Assembly: GCF_014204325.1 (NCBI RefSeq)
Contig: NZ_JACHKT010000010.1
Location: forward strand, 62,001-126,000
Source of the DNA: Arcicella rosea
GTDB taxonomy: Bacteria; Bacteroidota; Bacteroidia; Cytophagales; Spirosomataceae
Direction: 5' to 3'
Length of the DNA stretch: 64,000 nucleotides
The notes under the pieces were generated by a model. The model saw only the letters and a list, made by a program, of their open reading frames with translations. It did no database searches and was not told where the DNA came from. The position numbers were made by a program, and so were the translations under genes. Shown piece after piece: positions 27,108 to 34,977 of this stretch (positions are counted from its first letter, which is position 1; every line of letters begins with the position of its first letter).

Positions 27108-28130
27108 ATGAATTTAAAACACCTTACTTTTTTAAGATTTATTGTAGCTACTTGGGTTGTTATTTTTCACGATTGGGAATCGCTTAGAAAATATGTGCGT
27201 CCAGACTCTAAAATTGATACCTTTTTAGGAAATGGTAATGTCGCTGTGCCATTTTTCTTTACCTTATCTGGTTTTGTATTAGCTATTAATTATGCAGATA
27301 AACTAAATAATTGGAAAGATATTAAGGTTTATATAGCTAAAAGGTTGTTCAGAATCTATCCCATTTATTTTGTTTCAATTCTTTTTACTTTATATTTAGA
27401 AATACTAAATCATCAACCAAGTAATTTCTTTAAAATTTTCATTAATATCATTTTGGTTCAGTCATGGTTAACAAATTCTTTTGAACCTATCATCAATCAT
27501 CCATCATGGAGCTTATCAATAGAGTTTTTTCTTTATTTAATTTTCCCATTGCTGATTTTCATTTTCAAAAAAAATAGAGATTTAAAAACAAACCTTATCA
27601 TTTTAACATTAATCACTAGCATTTGGCAAATATTTTGTGTGAGTGAATTTATTTATGCTATCCCTTATGCTTTATCTTGGATTTTCACTTTTTCAATTGG
27701 GATAATTTGGGGGTTAATATATCTTAAAAAACAGTATAATTCCTCTTTACTTCTAACATTCGTTGGATTATCATTGATACTATCAGTAAGTTTTGGTATA
27801 GTAAACTTTTGGAAAAATATTGCTATCTATTGTTTTGGAGTAGGATCTCTCTTATATTTAATGTCCAGCTTGCAATCTAATTTTACTAAATTCATGAGTT
27901 TACCAATATTTGTGAAATTAGGAGAAATAAGCTATTCAATCTACATTATTCAGTTTCCATTAAAAATGTGGTTTAGGAAAGTACTTTCTGAGAATAATAT
28001 TCATTTGAGTTCATTTAAAGATTTCATGGTTTTTTACATTACCTTATGTTTATTAAGCTTACTTGCTTACGAATGGTTGGAAAAACCAATAAAACAAAAA
28101 TTAGAAAATGTTCTGTTAAAACAAAAATAG
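27108..28130 (+). CDS. Acyltransferase 3 family membrane protein
   Basis: A 340-residue integral membrane protein with about ten hydrophobic segments. It has the Acyl_transf_3 signature: the early FRFIVATW-like helix with the conserved His (VVIFHDW, His21), a loop NHPSWSLSIEFFLYL (about 126-140) and a late SYSIYIIQFPL. Such enzymes O-acylate surface polysaccharides or peptidoglycan. It follows the MacB-like gene by 100 nt and precedes a small membrane protein gene by 31 nt. The substrate is unknown. Confidence 0.85.
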   Translation: MNLKHLTFLRFIVATWVVIFHDWESLRKYVRPDSKIDTFLGNGNVAVPFFFTLSGFVLAINYADKLNNWKDIKVYIAKRLFRIYPIYFVSILFTLYLEILNHQPSNFFKIFINIILVQSWLTNSFEPIINHPSWSLSIEFFLYLIFPLLIFIFKKNRDLKTNLIILTLITSIWQIFCVSEFIYAIPYALSWIFTFSIGIIWGLIYLKKQYNSSLLLTFVGLSLILSVSFGIVNFWKNIAIYCFGVGSLLYLMSSLQSNFTKFMSLPIFVKLGEISYSIYIIQFPLKMWFRKVLSENNIHLSSFKDFMVFYITLCLLSLLAYEWLEKPIKQKLENVLLKQK

Positions 28131-28161
28131 TCTTGTAACACAAATTAAAACAGCTTTGATT

Positions 28162-28587
28162 ATGGCTTTCAACGACCAAATAAATTCAGCAAAACAAGTA
28201 ACAATGATTTTTATCAGACGATTATTCATTGGAATAATCACACTAGGAGTACTTGTGTTAATGTTTAGTTTTCTGATGACCAAAGTGGCTTATTCAGTTG
28301 GAGACAGGGCTGGGGTAATTTCTAAATTCTCTAAGAAAGGAGTACTTTTTAAAACTTTTGAAGGAGAATTGAATGAGGGTGCTCAGGGACAAATGGGTAA
28401 TATGGTGAACCGTCTTTGGGCTTTTACAGTAGATTCAGACGACCCAGCTGTTGTTCAAAGATTAGAAGACGCAATGCTAACTGGACGACGCATTAAAGTG
28501 CATTATGAACAACGCTATATGAAATTTTCTTGGATGGGCGATACTGAGTATTTTGTCACTGAAGTAGAAGAAGCTCCTTTAAAATAA
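28162..28587 (+). CDS. Conserved membrane-anchored protein, function unknown
   Basis: From the ATG at 28162 this has 141 residues: one N-terminal transmembrane helix (about 22-43) followed by a compact soluble domain with GDRAGVISKFSKKGVLFKTFEGEL and HYEQRYMKFSWMGDTEYFV. Similar short proteins are widespread in Bacteroidota and are sometimes labelled 6-phosphogluconate dehydrogenase, a name the sequence does not support because no NADP or substrate motif is present. An in-frame TTG at 28156 would add only two residues. Confidence 0.7.
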   Translation: MAFNDQINSAKQVTMIFIRRLFIGIITLGVLVLMFSFLMTKVAYSVGDRAGVISKFSKKGVLFKTFEGELNEGAQGQMGNMVNRLWAFTVDSDDPAVVQRLEDAMLTGRRIKVHYEQRYMKFSWMGDTEYFVTEVEEAPLK

Positions 28588-28621
28588 AATAGAGAATAGT
28601 TTTGAGGCTATTCTCTATTTT
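28586..28621. terminator. Bidirectional terminator
   Basis: A 14-bp stem AAAATAGAGAATAG / CTATTCTCTATTTT with an 8-nt loop overlaps the stop of the membrane-anchored protein gene. It lies 20 nt beyond the mdh stop, between convergent genes. Confidence 0.8.
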
Positions 28622-28640
28622 ATTGAGCTATCATTATTGA

Positions 28641-29579
28641 TTATAGATTCAATGTTGTTAATACATTGTTCATGTTACGAACAGCATCAGCAGATTTAGC
28701 AAATAAAGCTTGCTCCGCATCATTCAATTTATAATCAATTATTTTTTCCCATCCAGTTTTTCCTAACACTACTGGAACGCCTAAACAAATATCTGATTGT
28801 CCGTACTCTCCTTCTAAGAAAACCGAACAAGGAATTACACGTTTTTCATCACGAATAATTGATTCAACAACTGATAAACTTGCAGCACCTGGTGCATACC
28901 AAGCCGAAGTACCTAATAAACCCGTTAACGTAGCACCACCAACCATTGTATCAGCAGCAACTTTCGTTAAAGTAGCTTCGTCTAAATAATCAGTAACAGG
29001 TGTTCCGTTCCAAGTAGCTAAGCGAGTTAAAGGAATCATCGTTGTATCGCCATGACCACCAATTACCGAGCCATGTAAATCGTTTGGAGAAACATTCATT
29101 GCTAAAGATAAATAGCATTTGAAACGAGCTGAATCTAAAGCACCGCCCATACCAATAATACGGTTTTTAGGTAATCCAGAAGCTTTCAATGCCAAGTAAG
29201 TCATAGTATCCATCGGATTCGATACAATTACAAAAATGGCATCTGGCGAATACTTTAGAATATTATCAACTACCGATTTTACAATTCCTGCATTTACGCC
29301 TATTAGTTCTTCACGTGTCATCCCCGGTTTACGTGGAAGACCAGAAGTAATTACAACGACATCAGAATTAGCCGTTTTTGAATAATCGTTTGTTACACCC
29401 GTCAATTTAGTATCCCAACCTAAAATGGCAGCAGTTTGGAACATATCCAATGCTTTCCCTTCTGCAAAGCCTTCCTTGATGTCAAGTAATACTACTTCAG
29501 AGGCTAATTCTTTTCTGGCAATGTTATCAGCTGTGGTTGCACCCACTGCTCCTGCACCTACTACAGTTATTTTTGACAT
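28641..29579 (-). CDS. mdh: Malate dehydrogenase
   Basis: An NAD-dependent enzyme of the citric acid cycle that interconverts malate and oxaloacetate. The 312-residue chain has the nucleotide-binding GAGAVGATTA (8-17), the mobile loop with substrate arginines GLPRKPGMTREEL (about 80-92), and the catalytic His in IGGHGDTTMIP (about 174). It is the LDH-like MDH type usual in Bacteroidota. A TACATTTG box on the minus strand at 29629-29636 may be its -7 element. It is a single-gene unit. Confidence 0.96.
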   Translation of the reverse strand: MSKITVVGAGAVGATTADNIARKELASEVVLLDIKEGFAEGKALDMFQTAAILGWDTKLTGVTNDYSKTANSDVVVITSGLPRKPGMTREELIGVNAGIVKSVVDNILKYSPDAIFVIVSNPMDTMTYLALKASGLPKNRIIGMGGALDSARFKCYLSLAMNVSPNDLHGSVIGGHGDTTMIPLTRLATWNGTPVTDYLDEATLTKVAADTMVGGATLTGLLGTSAWYAPGAASLSVVESIIRDEKRVIPCSVFLEGEYGQSDICLGVPVVLGKTGWEKIIDYKLNDAEQALFAKSADAVRNMNNVLTTLNL

Positions 29580-29772
29580 AATCGATTGTAAATTAATTGT
29601 TTTAGTAAAATACGTTTATAATCTAACGCAAATGTAAACCATTTGATTATTCACTAACGGTTTATTACAAGTATTTTTTGTAGAATTCTTAGTAAAAGTT
29701 TGGTAAATTGTATATTTCTATATTTTAAGGATATGTTCATTCATCGAAGTTTTAAAATTAATCCCATAAATT

Positions 29773-30207
29773 ATGAATAATGAAAACTTAGTTGGTAAAA
29801 TTCTGAAATCTGTTTTCTATAAAAATGCTACCAAAAAGGCTGGTAAGTATGCTGGTACAGGTTTAGCTGTACTTGAACTATTAAGAGAAGCACTCATTAA
29901 AGCTAAAGATATTGCTCAAAAAGAAAATAAAGGTATCGGACAAGTACTTGCTGACCGCATTACTACGTTAAGTAGAATGGTGAAGGCTTATGCTACGGGT
30001 AGATATAAAATTATTCCTTGGGCTAGTATTCTGAAAATTATTGCAAGCTTAATTTACTTTATTTCTCCTTTCGACTTAATTCCTGATTTCTTACCTTTAA
30101 TTGGCTTATCTGACGATTTAGCTTTGGTAATGTGGTTGTTTACTTCTTTAAAAACTGACATTGATAATTTTATTGCTTGGGAAAAAGGAGAATTAATTCC
30201 TGAATGA
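29773..30207 (+). CDS. YkvA-like DUF1232 membrane protein
   Basis: A 144-residue protein with the DUF1232 core near the C-terminus: IPWASILKIIASLIYFISP, FDLIPDFLP and GLSDDLALV (about 78-120). This is a hydrophobic hairpin with a conserved DLIPD turn. The N-terminal half is polar and helical. Function is unknown. It is separated from tatA by 109 nt on the same strand. Confidence 0.85.
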   Translation: MNNENLVGKILKSVFYKNATKKAGKYAGTGLAVLELLREALIKAKDIAQKENKGIGQVLADRITTLSRMVKAYATGRYKIIPWASILKIIASLIYFISPFDLIPDFLPLIGLSDDLALVMWLFTSLKTDIDNFIAWEKGELIPE

Positions 30208-30316
30208 AGCCTTTACAAGGCTCTGTATGCTTTTACATACAAAGAAAAACTAAATCGTAAAATCTAAAATCTAAAATCATTGCTTATCTTTACGCAAATA
30301 TTTAATAACTAAGGAC

Positions 30317-30532
30317 ATGATACTGACTTCAATTTATCTAATTTTCAACATGGGCGGTCCAGAATTAATTTTGGTTGGTTTAGCGGTGTTGTTATTTTTC
30401 GGTGGTAAAAAATTACCAGAATTAATGAAAGGCTTGGGCAAAGGCATCAAAGAATTCAAAGAAGCACAAAAGGACGTAACTGACCAGATTACTAAAGGCT
30501 TAGAAGACGATTCAACAAATACAAAAAAATAG
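30317..30532 (+). CDS. tatA: Sec-independent translocase subunit TatA/TatE
   Basis: A 71-residue protein with one N-terminal membrane helix (about 12-30) followed by the TatA hinge and amphipathic helix (FFGGKKLPELMKGLGKGIKEF, residues 26-47 region) and an acidic tail. TatA oligomers form the passage for folded proteins with twin-Arg signals. The Gfo/Idh/MocA protein at 47606 in this window has such a signal. Bacteroidota TatA proteins often carry a short N-terminal extension, so I kept the first ATG. TatC is not adjacent. Confidence 0.9.
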   Translation: MILTSIYLIFNMGGPELILVGLAVLLFFGGKKLPELMKGLGKGIKEFKEAQKDVTDQITKGLEDDSTNTKK

Positions 30533-30549
30533 TATTAAAGTATCATAGT

Positions 30550-30592
30550 AAAGGCATAGTTGAGATAATTTTCTTGTCTCGACTATGCTTTT
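30550..30592 (+). terminator. Terminator after tatA
   Basis: A 12-bp stem (GCATAGTTGAGA / TCTCGACTATGC, one G-U pair, 11-nt loop) followed by TTTTG lies 18 nt after the tatA stop. Confidence 0.75.
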
Positions 30593-30697
30593 GTTTTGTT
30601 AATAGATTGGTTTTTGAAAGTTTTTTTTCAAAAATCAACAGTTCGATAGTAACTCTTTCCAGATGAGCTATTGTAATTACACTAAATTAAATCATTC

Positions 30698-32116
30698 ATG
30701 AAAGTATATTCAACCTTAAAAGATATCCAAACAGACCTTTACGCTGGTAGCATTACTTGTCGTCAGTTAGTGGAGTTCTATTTGAAAAATATTGAGGAGA
30801 AGAACAACACACTAAATGCTTTTTTGTCTGTTTTTGACCAAGAAGCCTTGGAGAAAGCCGATGAAATTGATGCTAAAATCAAAGCAGGAACAGCCAAGAA
30901 ATTAGCAGGAATGGTTTTGGGCATCAAAGATTTACTTTGCTATAAAGACCATACTTCACAAGCTGGAAGTAGAATTTTAGATGGTTTTGAATCTCAGTTT
31001 ACAGCAACTGCTGTTCAAAGAGTAATTGATGAAGATGCCATTATCATAGGCAGACAAAATTGTGATGAATTTGGAATGGGTTCGACTAATGAGAACTCTG
31101 CTTTTGGCCCATGTTTAAATGCTGTAGGTGAAAATCGTGTAGCTGGTGGTTCCTCTGGAGGCTCTGCTGTAGCTGTTCAAGCAGATATGTGTTTGGCTTC
31201 ACTGGGTACTGATACTGGTGGTTCTGTGAGAATGCCTGCTGGTTTTTGTGGTTTGGTTGGTTTAAAACCTACTTATACAAGAGTTTCTCGTTGGGGTTTG
31301 ATTGCATACGCTTCTTCGTTCGACTGTATTGGACCAATCACAAAATCAGTTGAAGATGCCGCCATTTTATTAGAAATAATTGCTGGAAAAGATGAACAAG
31401 ACAGTACTGTTTCTAACGAAAAAGTACCTGAGTACACGGCTTTTCAAACAGAAAAGAAAACATATAAAATTGGCTACTTGAAAGAAGCAGTAGAAAGTGA
31501 AGGTTTACAACCTGAAGTAAAAGCTGCAACTTTAGCTAAATTAGCGTATTTAAAAGCACAAGGTCATGAAGTTGAAGCGGTGGATTTTCCGTTGATTAAG
31601 TACTTCTTGCCAACATATTATACCCTTACAACAGCTGAAGCAAGTTCAAATTTATCAAGATTTGATGGTGTTCGTTACGGACATAGAAGCACTGAAGCGA
31701 CAGACTTGATGTCTCTCTATAAAAAATCTAGGTTTGAAGGTTTTGGGAAAGAAACACGTAAAAGAATTATGCTTGGAACATTCGTTTTAAGTGCAAGTTA
31801 TTACGATGCGTATTATACGAAAGCACAAAAAATCAGAAGATTAATCAAAGAATTTACAGATAATTTATTAACTGAATACGACTTTTTGGTTTGTCCAACT
31901 ACGCCAACAACAGCCTATAAATTAGGAGAAAAAACAGCTGACCCTATCCAAATGTACTTAGGAGATTTGTTTACTGTTCAAGCGAATGTGGTGGGTTTAC
32001 CAGCTATTTCAATTCCAAATGGCTTAGATAATGATGGAATGCCAATTGGTTTTCAAATCATGGCAGGTGCTTTCGAGGAAGCCGAATTATTAACTTTTGC
32101 ACAATTAATCTCATAG
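30698..32116 (+). CDS. gatA: Glutamyl-tRNA(Gln) amidotransferase subunit A
   Basis: This amidase-signature subunit of GatCAB releases ammonia from glutamine to convert mischarged Glu-tRNA(Gln) to Gln-tRNA(Gln). The 472-residue chain has the Lys-cisSer-Ser triad at K77 (GIKD), S152 (GGSSGGS) and S176 (DTGGSVRMP). GatB and GatC are elsewhere, which is common in Bacteroidota. A generic amidase is the alternative, but the overall match to GatA, including CPTTPTTAYKLGE, is strong. Confidence 0.92.
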   Translation: MKVYSTLKDIQTDLYAGSITCRQLVEFYLKNIEEKNNTLNAFLSVFDQEALEKADEIDAKIKAGTAKKLAGMVLGIKDLLCYKDHTSQAGSRILDGFESQFTATAVQRVIDEDAIIIGRQNCDEFGMGSTNENSAFGPCLNAVGENRVAGGSSGGSAVAVQADMCLASLGTDTGGSVRMPAGFCGLVGLKPTYTRVSRWGLIAYASSFDCIGPITKSVEDAAILLEIIAGKDEQDSTVSNEKVPEYTAFQTEKKTYKIGYLKEAVESEGLQPEVKAATLAKLAYLKAQGHEVEAVDFPLIKYFLPTYYTLTTAEASSNLSRFDGVRYGHRSTEATDLMSLYKKSRFEGFGKETRKRIMLGTFVLSASYYDAYYTKAQKIRRLIKEFTDNLLTEYDFLVCPTTPTTAYKLGEKTADPIQMYLGDLFTVQANVVGLPAISIPNGLDNDGMPIGFQIMAGAFEEAELLTFAQLIS

Positions 32117-32163
32117 CGATTAATTGTTGTCAAAACTTAACATGCTGATTTATTAAGCATTAT

Positions 32164-32218
32164 AAAAATGTATCGCTTATCAACCTTTATAAATAAGGAC
32201 AAGCGATACATTTTTTTT
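32164..32218 (+). terminator. Terminator after gatA
   Basis: A 15-bp perfect stem AAAAATGTATCGCTT / AAGCGATACATTTTT with a 22-nt loop and eight T residues. It takes up part of the 306-nt gap after gatA; the rest is AT-rich and carries the candidate promoter at 32361. Confidence 0.85.
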
Positions 32219-32360
32219 GAATTATTTTGAACAAGTTATAGATTATATCGACATTATTAATGTTTATTTTACAAAAAAGAATACCACTCCTTTCTTACAA
32301 TAAGACAATACATTCTTTTATAAACACAATAAATCGTTCGTTTTTTTAGTTAAAAATATT

Positions 32361-32368
32361 TAGCTTTG
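32361..32368 (+). promoter_or_regulatory. Candidate -7 box for the MltD-like gene
   Basis: TAGCTTTG fits TANNTTTG. TTCG (3 of 4 to TTTG) lies 20 nt upstream, and the start codon is 54 nt downstream. Confidence 0.4.
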
Positions 32369-32422
32369 TAATTGTATTTTTTTGTGTTAACCCTTTTTTA
32401 GAGATAGACTAATCTTTACCGT

Positions 32423-33964
32423 ATGATACTCGCCACTTTTAGAACATTCTGTATCGGTTGTTTACTTTTTGTAAGCACTTATACAAATGCCCAAATAACT
32501 GCAGGTTCGGAACAGCAAACTGCTACCACTGACACCGCTACGGTAACTATTCAACAAGTCGTGACGCCAGAACCTACTTGGCTAATTGACCCCAAAACGG
32601 TAGAACCACGTCTAGGAGCTTTACAAAAAGAGATTCCTCTTACTTATAATACTGTCACTCATCAATTTGTAGAATACTTTGCTTACCGCAAACCTTCGTT
32701 TACTAAAACGATGCTTGAACGCAAAGGTGTGTTTTTCCCACTTTATGAAAAATACTTAAAAAAATACGGTCTTCCAGATGAATTAAAATATTTATCATTA
32801 ATTGAATCAGGATTAAATCCTAAAGTAATTTCAAGAGCTGGTGCTGGCGGACTTTGGCAATTTATGCCTAAAACCGCCAAGTTAGACTTTGGTTTGAAAA
32901 TGGATGAGTATGTTGATGAACGTTTTGATCCTGAAAAAGCAACTGAAGCCGCTTGTAAATACATGCGTCAATTATATAATATTTTTGGTGATTGGCATTT
33001 GGTATTAGCAGCTTATAATACGGGCCCGGGAAACGTTCGTAGAGCAATTCGTAAATGTAATGGCGGACAAACTTTTTGGTCTATCTACAATTGTTTGCCT
33101 CGTGAAACCAGAGCTTATGTGCCTCAATATATTGGGATTCTTTACATGATGCACCATGCTGATTCACATGATATTTATGCTGAGAATATTGAAACAGCGA
33201 TTCCTCATGATACAATTGTTTTAAATTCTTATATTGATTTGAATAAATTTGCGACCTTGAGTAATATTCATTTAGAAGAAATTCAAAAATTAAATCCGCA
33301 AATTTTAACGCATATTTTACCTGCTCGTACTCGTAATTTTCAATTAAAATTGCCAAAAAGTGAAATGGCTTTTTTCAGAGAAAACCGTCAGTCAATTCTT
33401 GATTCTGCCACTAAATTACCTTCTACTTTAATTGAAAAAGTAATGCAAACGCCAGGAGTTGTTTTAGCAAGTAACAAAAACGAAGATACTACAAATACTT
33501 TTCAACAAACTTTAGCTTCGATTCCTAACGAAACCAGAACAGTTTTCACAAGAGAAATTGTGGAAGATGACATGGAGGACGTTGTGATTAATAAAAAGCC
33601 TAAGAAAACGACTTACATCGTAAAGAAAAAAGATAATTTACACCAAATCGCCGAGCATTTTGATGTAGATGTGTACGACATCAAACACTGGAATCATCTT
33701 GCTAATACGACCATCCAACCAGGTCAAAAACTAATTATTTTTAAAGAATCAGCGGTTTCGTCAACAGTAAAGTATGCTCGTTCAAACCAGAAAGAAAAAG
33801 AAAATGTAGGCAAAGGAAAAGCACGTTTTCATAATGTTCAAGATGGCGACACACTTTGGAATATCTCTCAACGTTACGGAGGAATTTCAATCGATAAACT
33901 GAAAAAATTAAATGGAATTAAAAACAATGTTGTAAAAGCAGGGATGAAACTAAGAGTTTCATAA
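32423..33964 (+). CDS. Membrane-bound lytic murein transglycosylase D-like, with two LysM domains
   Basis: This 513-residue exported enzyme cleaves peptidoglycan glycan strands to 1,6-anhydro ends. It has a signal peptide (1-23, TNAQ) and an SLT lysozyme-like domain (about 115-240) with catalytic Glu128 in LSLIESGLNP, then GAGGLWQFMP and AAYNTGPGNV. Two C-terminal LysM domains bind peptidoglycan (about 394-438 and 467-512). Domain order matches MltD. It stands alone between two terminators. Confidence 0.93.
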   Translation: MILATFRTFCIGCLLFVSTYTNAQITAGSEQQTATTDTATVTIQQVVTPEPTWLIDPKTVEPRLGALQKEIPLTYNTVTHQFVEYFAYRKPSFTKTMLERKGVFFPLYEKYLKKYGLPDELKYLSLIESGLNPKVISRAGAGGLWQFMPKTAKLDFGLKMDEYVDERFDPEKATEAACKYMRQLYNIFGDWHLVLAAYNTGPGNVRRAIRKCNGGQTFWSIYNCLPRETRAYVPQYIGILYMMHHADSHDIYAENIETAIPHDTIVLNSYIDLNKFATLSNIHLEEIQKLNPQILTHILPARTRNFQLKLPKSEMAFFRENRQSILDSATKLPSTLIEKVMQTPGVVLASNKNEDTTNTFQQTLASIPNETRTVFTREIVEDDMEDVVINKKPKKTTYIVKKKDNLHQIAEHFDVDVYDIKHWNHLANTTIQPGQKLIIFKESAVSSTVKYARSNQKEKENVGKGKARFHNVQDGDTLWNISQRYGGISIDKLKKLNGIKNNVVKAGMKLRVS

Positions 33965-33987
33965 TAATTCCAAGAGACAAGATATTT

Positions 33988-34023
33988 AAAAGTCCGCATG
34001 ACATTTGAGTTATGCGGACTTTT
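33988..34023 (+). terminator. Terminator after the MltD-like gene
   Basis: A perfect 12-bp stem AAAAGTCCGCAT / ATGCGGACTTTT with a 12-nt loop lies 24 nt after the stop. Confidence 0.8.
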
Positions 34024-34119
34024 GCGTATTTTTGAACCTATCAATTCTATTCATAAAGGTAATTGAAGCACGACAAAATTGATTTTCGTTGCTCTTTTTC
34101 CAATAATTCAACACATTAA

Positions 34120-34713
34120 ATGATCGCCTACATTGACGGTAAATTAACTTATAAAGACCCTGCTTACGTTATAATTGATGTAAATGGTGTTGGTTATGAA
34201 ATTAAGATTTCGCTACAAACTTACGCTGCTTTAGAAGACGGAACCGAGCGTTGTAAACTTTTCACCTATTTAAATATTCGTGAGGATGCTCATGTTTTGT
34301 ATGGTTTTAAAGACCCTGAAGAGAAAATACTTTTTCTTGATTTACTAAGCGTATCGGGTATTGGGCCAAACACTGCTTTGGTAATGCTTTCTTCGATGTC
34401 TTCGGCAGAAATTCGTCATGCTTTGATGAACGAAGATGTGAAAACGATTCAGAGTATAAAAGGTATTGGTGCAAAAACAGCACAAAGAGCCATTATCGAA
34501 TTGAAAGATAAGCTTAGAAAAGAACAAATGTTAGGTACTTCTTCTCCTTCAATTTTCCCGACACAAAACAACAAAGTAAGAAACGAAGCATTAGCAGCCT
34601 TAGTTACTTTAGGTATTCCTAAAAATGTGGCAGAGAAAAGTATCGATGCAATTTTGAAGAAAGAAGGAACAGAAATTACCGTAGAACAATTAATCAAAAT
34701 GGCTTTACGATAA
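34120..34713 (+). CDS. ruvA: Holliday junction DNA helicase subunit RuvA
   Basis: This 197-residue protein binds four-way junctions and loads the RuvB motor for branch migration. Domain I is an OB fold (1-65, starting MIAYIDGKL). Domain II has two helix-hairpin-helix motifs (VSGIGPNTALVML about 77-89, IKGIGAKTAQRAI about 112-124). Domain III (about 150-197) contacts RuvB. Length is normal. sprA follows 264 nt downstream on the same strand. Confidence 0.96.
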   Translation: MIAYIDGKLTYKDPAYVIIDVNGVGYEIKISLQTYAALEDGTERCKLFTYLNIREDAHVLYGFKDPEEKILFLDLLSVSGIGPNTALVMLSSMSSAEIRHALMNEDVKTIQSIKGIGAKTAQRAIIELKDKLRKEQMLGTSSPSIFPTQNNKVRNEALAALVTLGIPKNVAEKSIDAILKKEGTEITVEQLIKMALR

Positions 34714-34723
34714 ACTTTGAACA

Positions 34724-34845
34724 TGAGTGCTAACACTCAATACTTCAAAAAATAATATTATTTAAAAATATTGAGTGGCTATTTCTCGTTTGAAGTTCAG
34801 CAAGAAGCTTTTATTCCTCTAACATAAATTCCCTTGCTGTACTTC
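34724..34845. other. Two hairpins in the ruvA-sprA gap
   Basis: TGAGTG-CTAA-CACTCA (34724-34739) is a small hairpin just after ruvA without a good T-run. GAAGTTCAGCAAG (34792-34804) pairs with CTTGCTGTACTTC (34833-34845), a 13-bp stem with one mismatch and a 28-nt loop. Either could be a weak terminator or part of an sprA leader. The remaining 130 nt before sprA are AT-rich with no recognisable site. Confidence 0.4.
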
Positions 34846-34977
34846 ACTTTTAAAATTTAATGTTGTTTTAAGAAAAATTTAAACGAATAACATTGCGTTT
34901 ACTCTTTGACAAATTATTCTTAAAAAATACCACATCAATTAAAATACTTAGGTATTTGAATATCAAGCTACTTAACT

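Noticed and set aside
33081-33356. Minus-strand open frame of 91 codons inside the MltD-like gene
   Set aside because: It lies wholly within a well-supported gene and has no recognisable features. Other antisense frames in the window, such as those inside sprA and lepA, were left out for the same reason.
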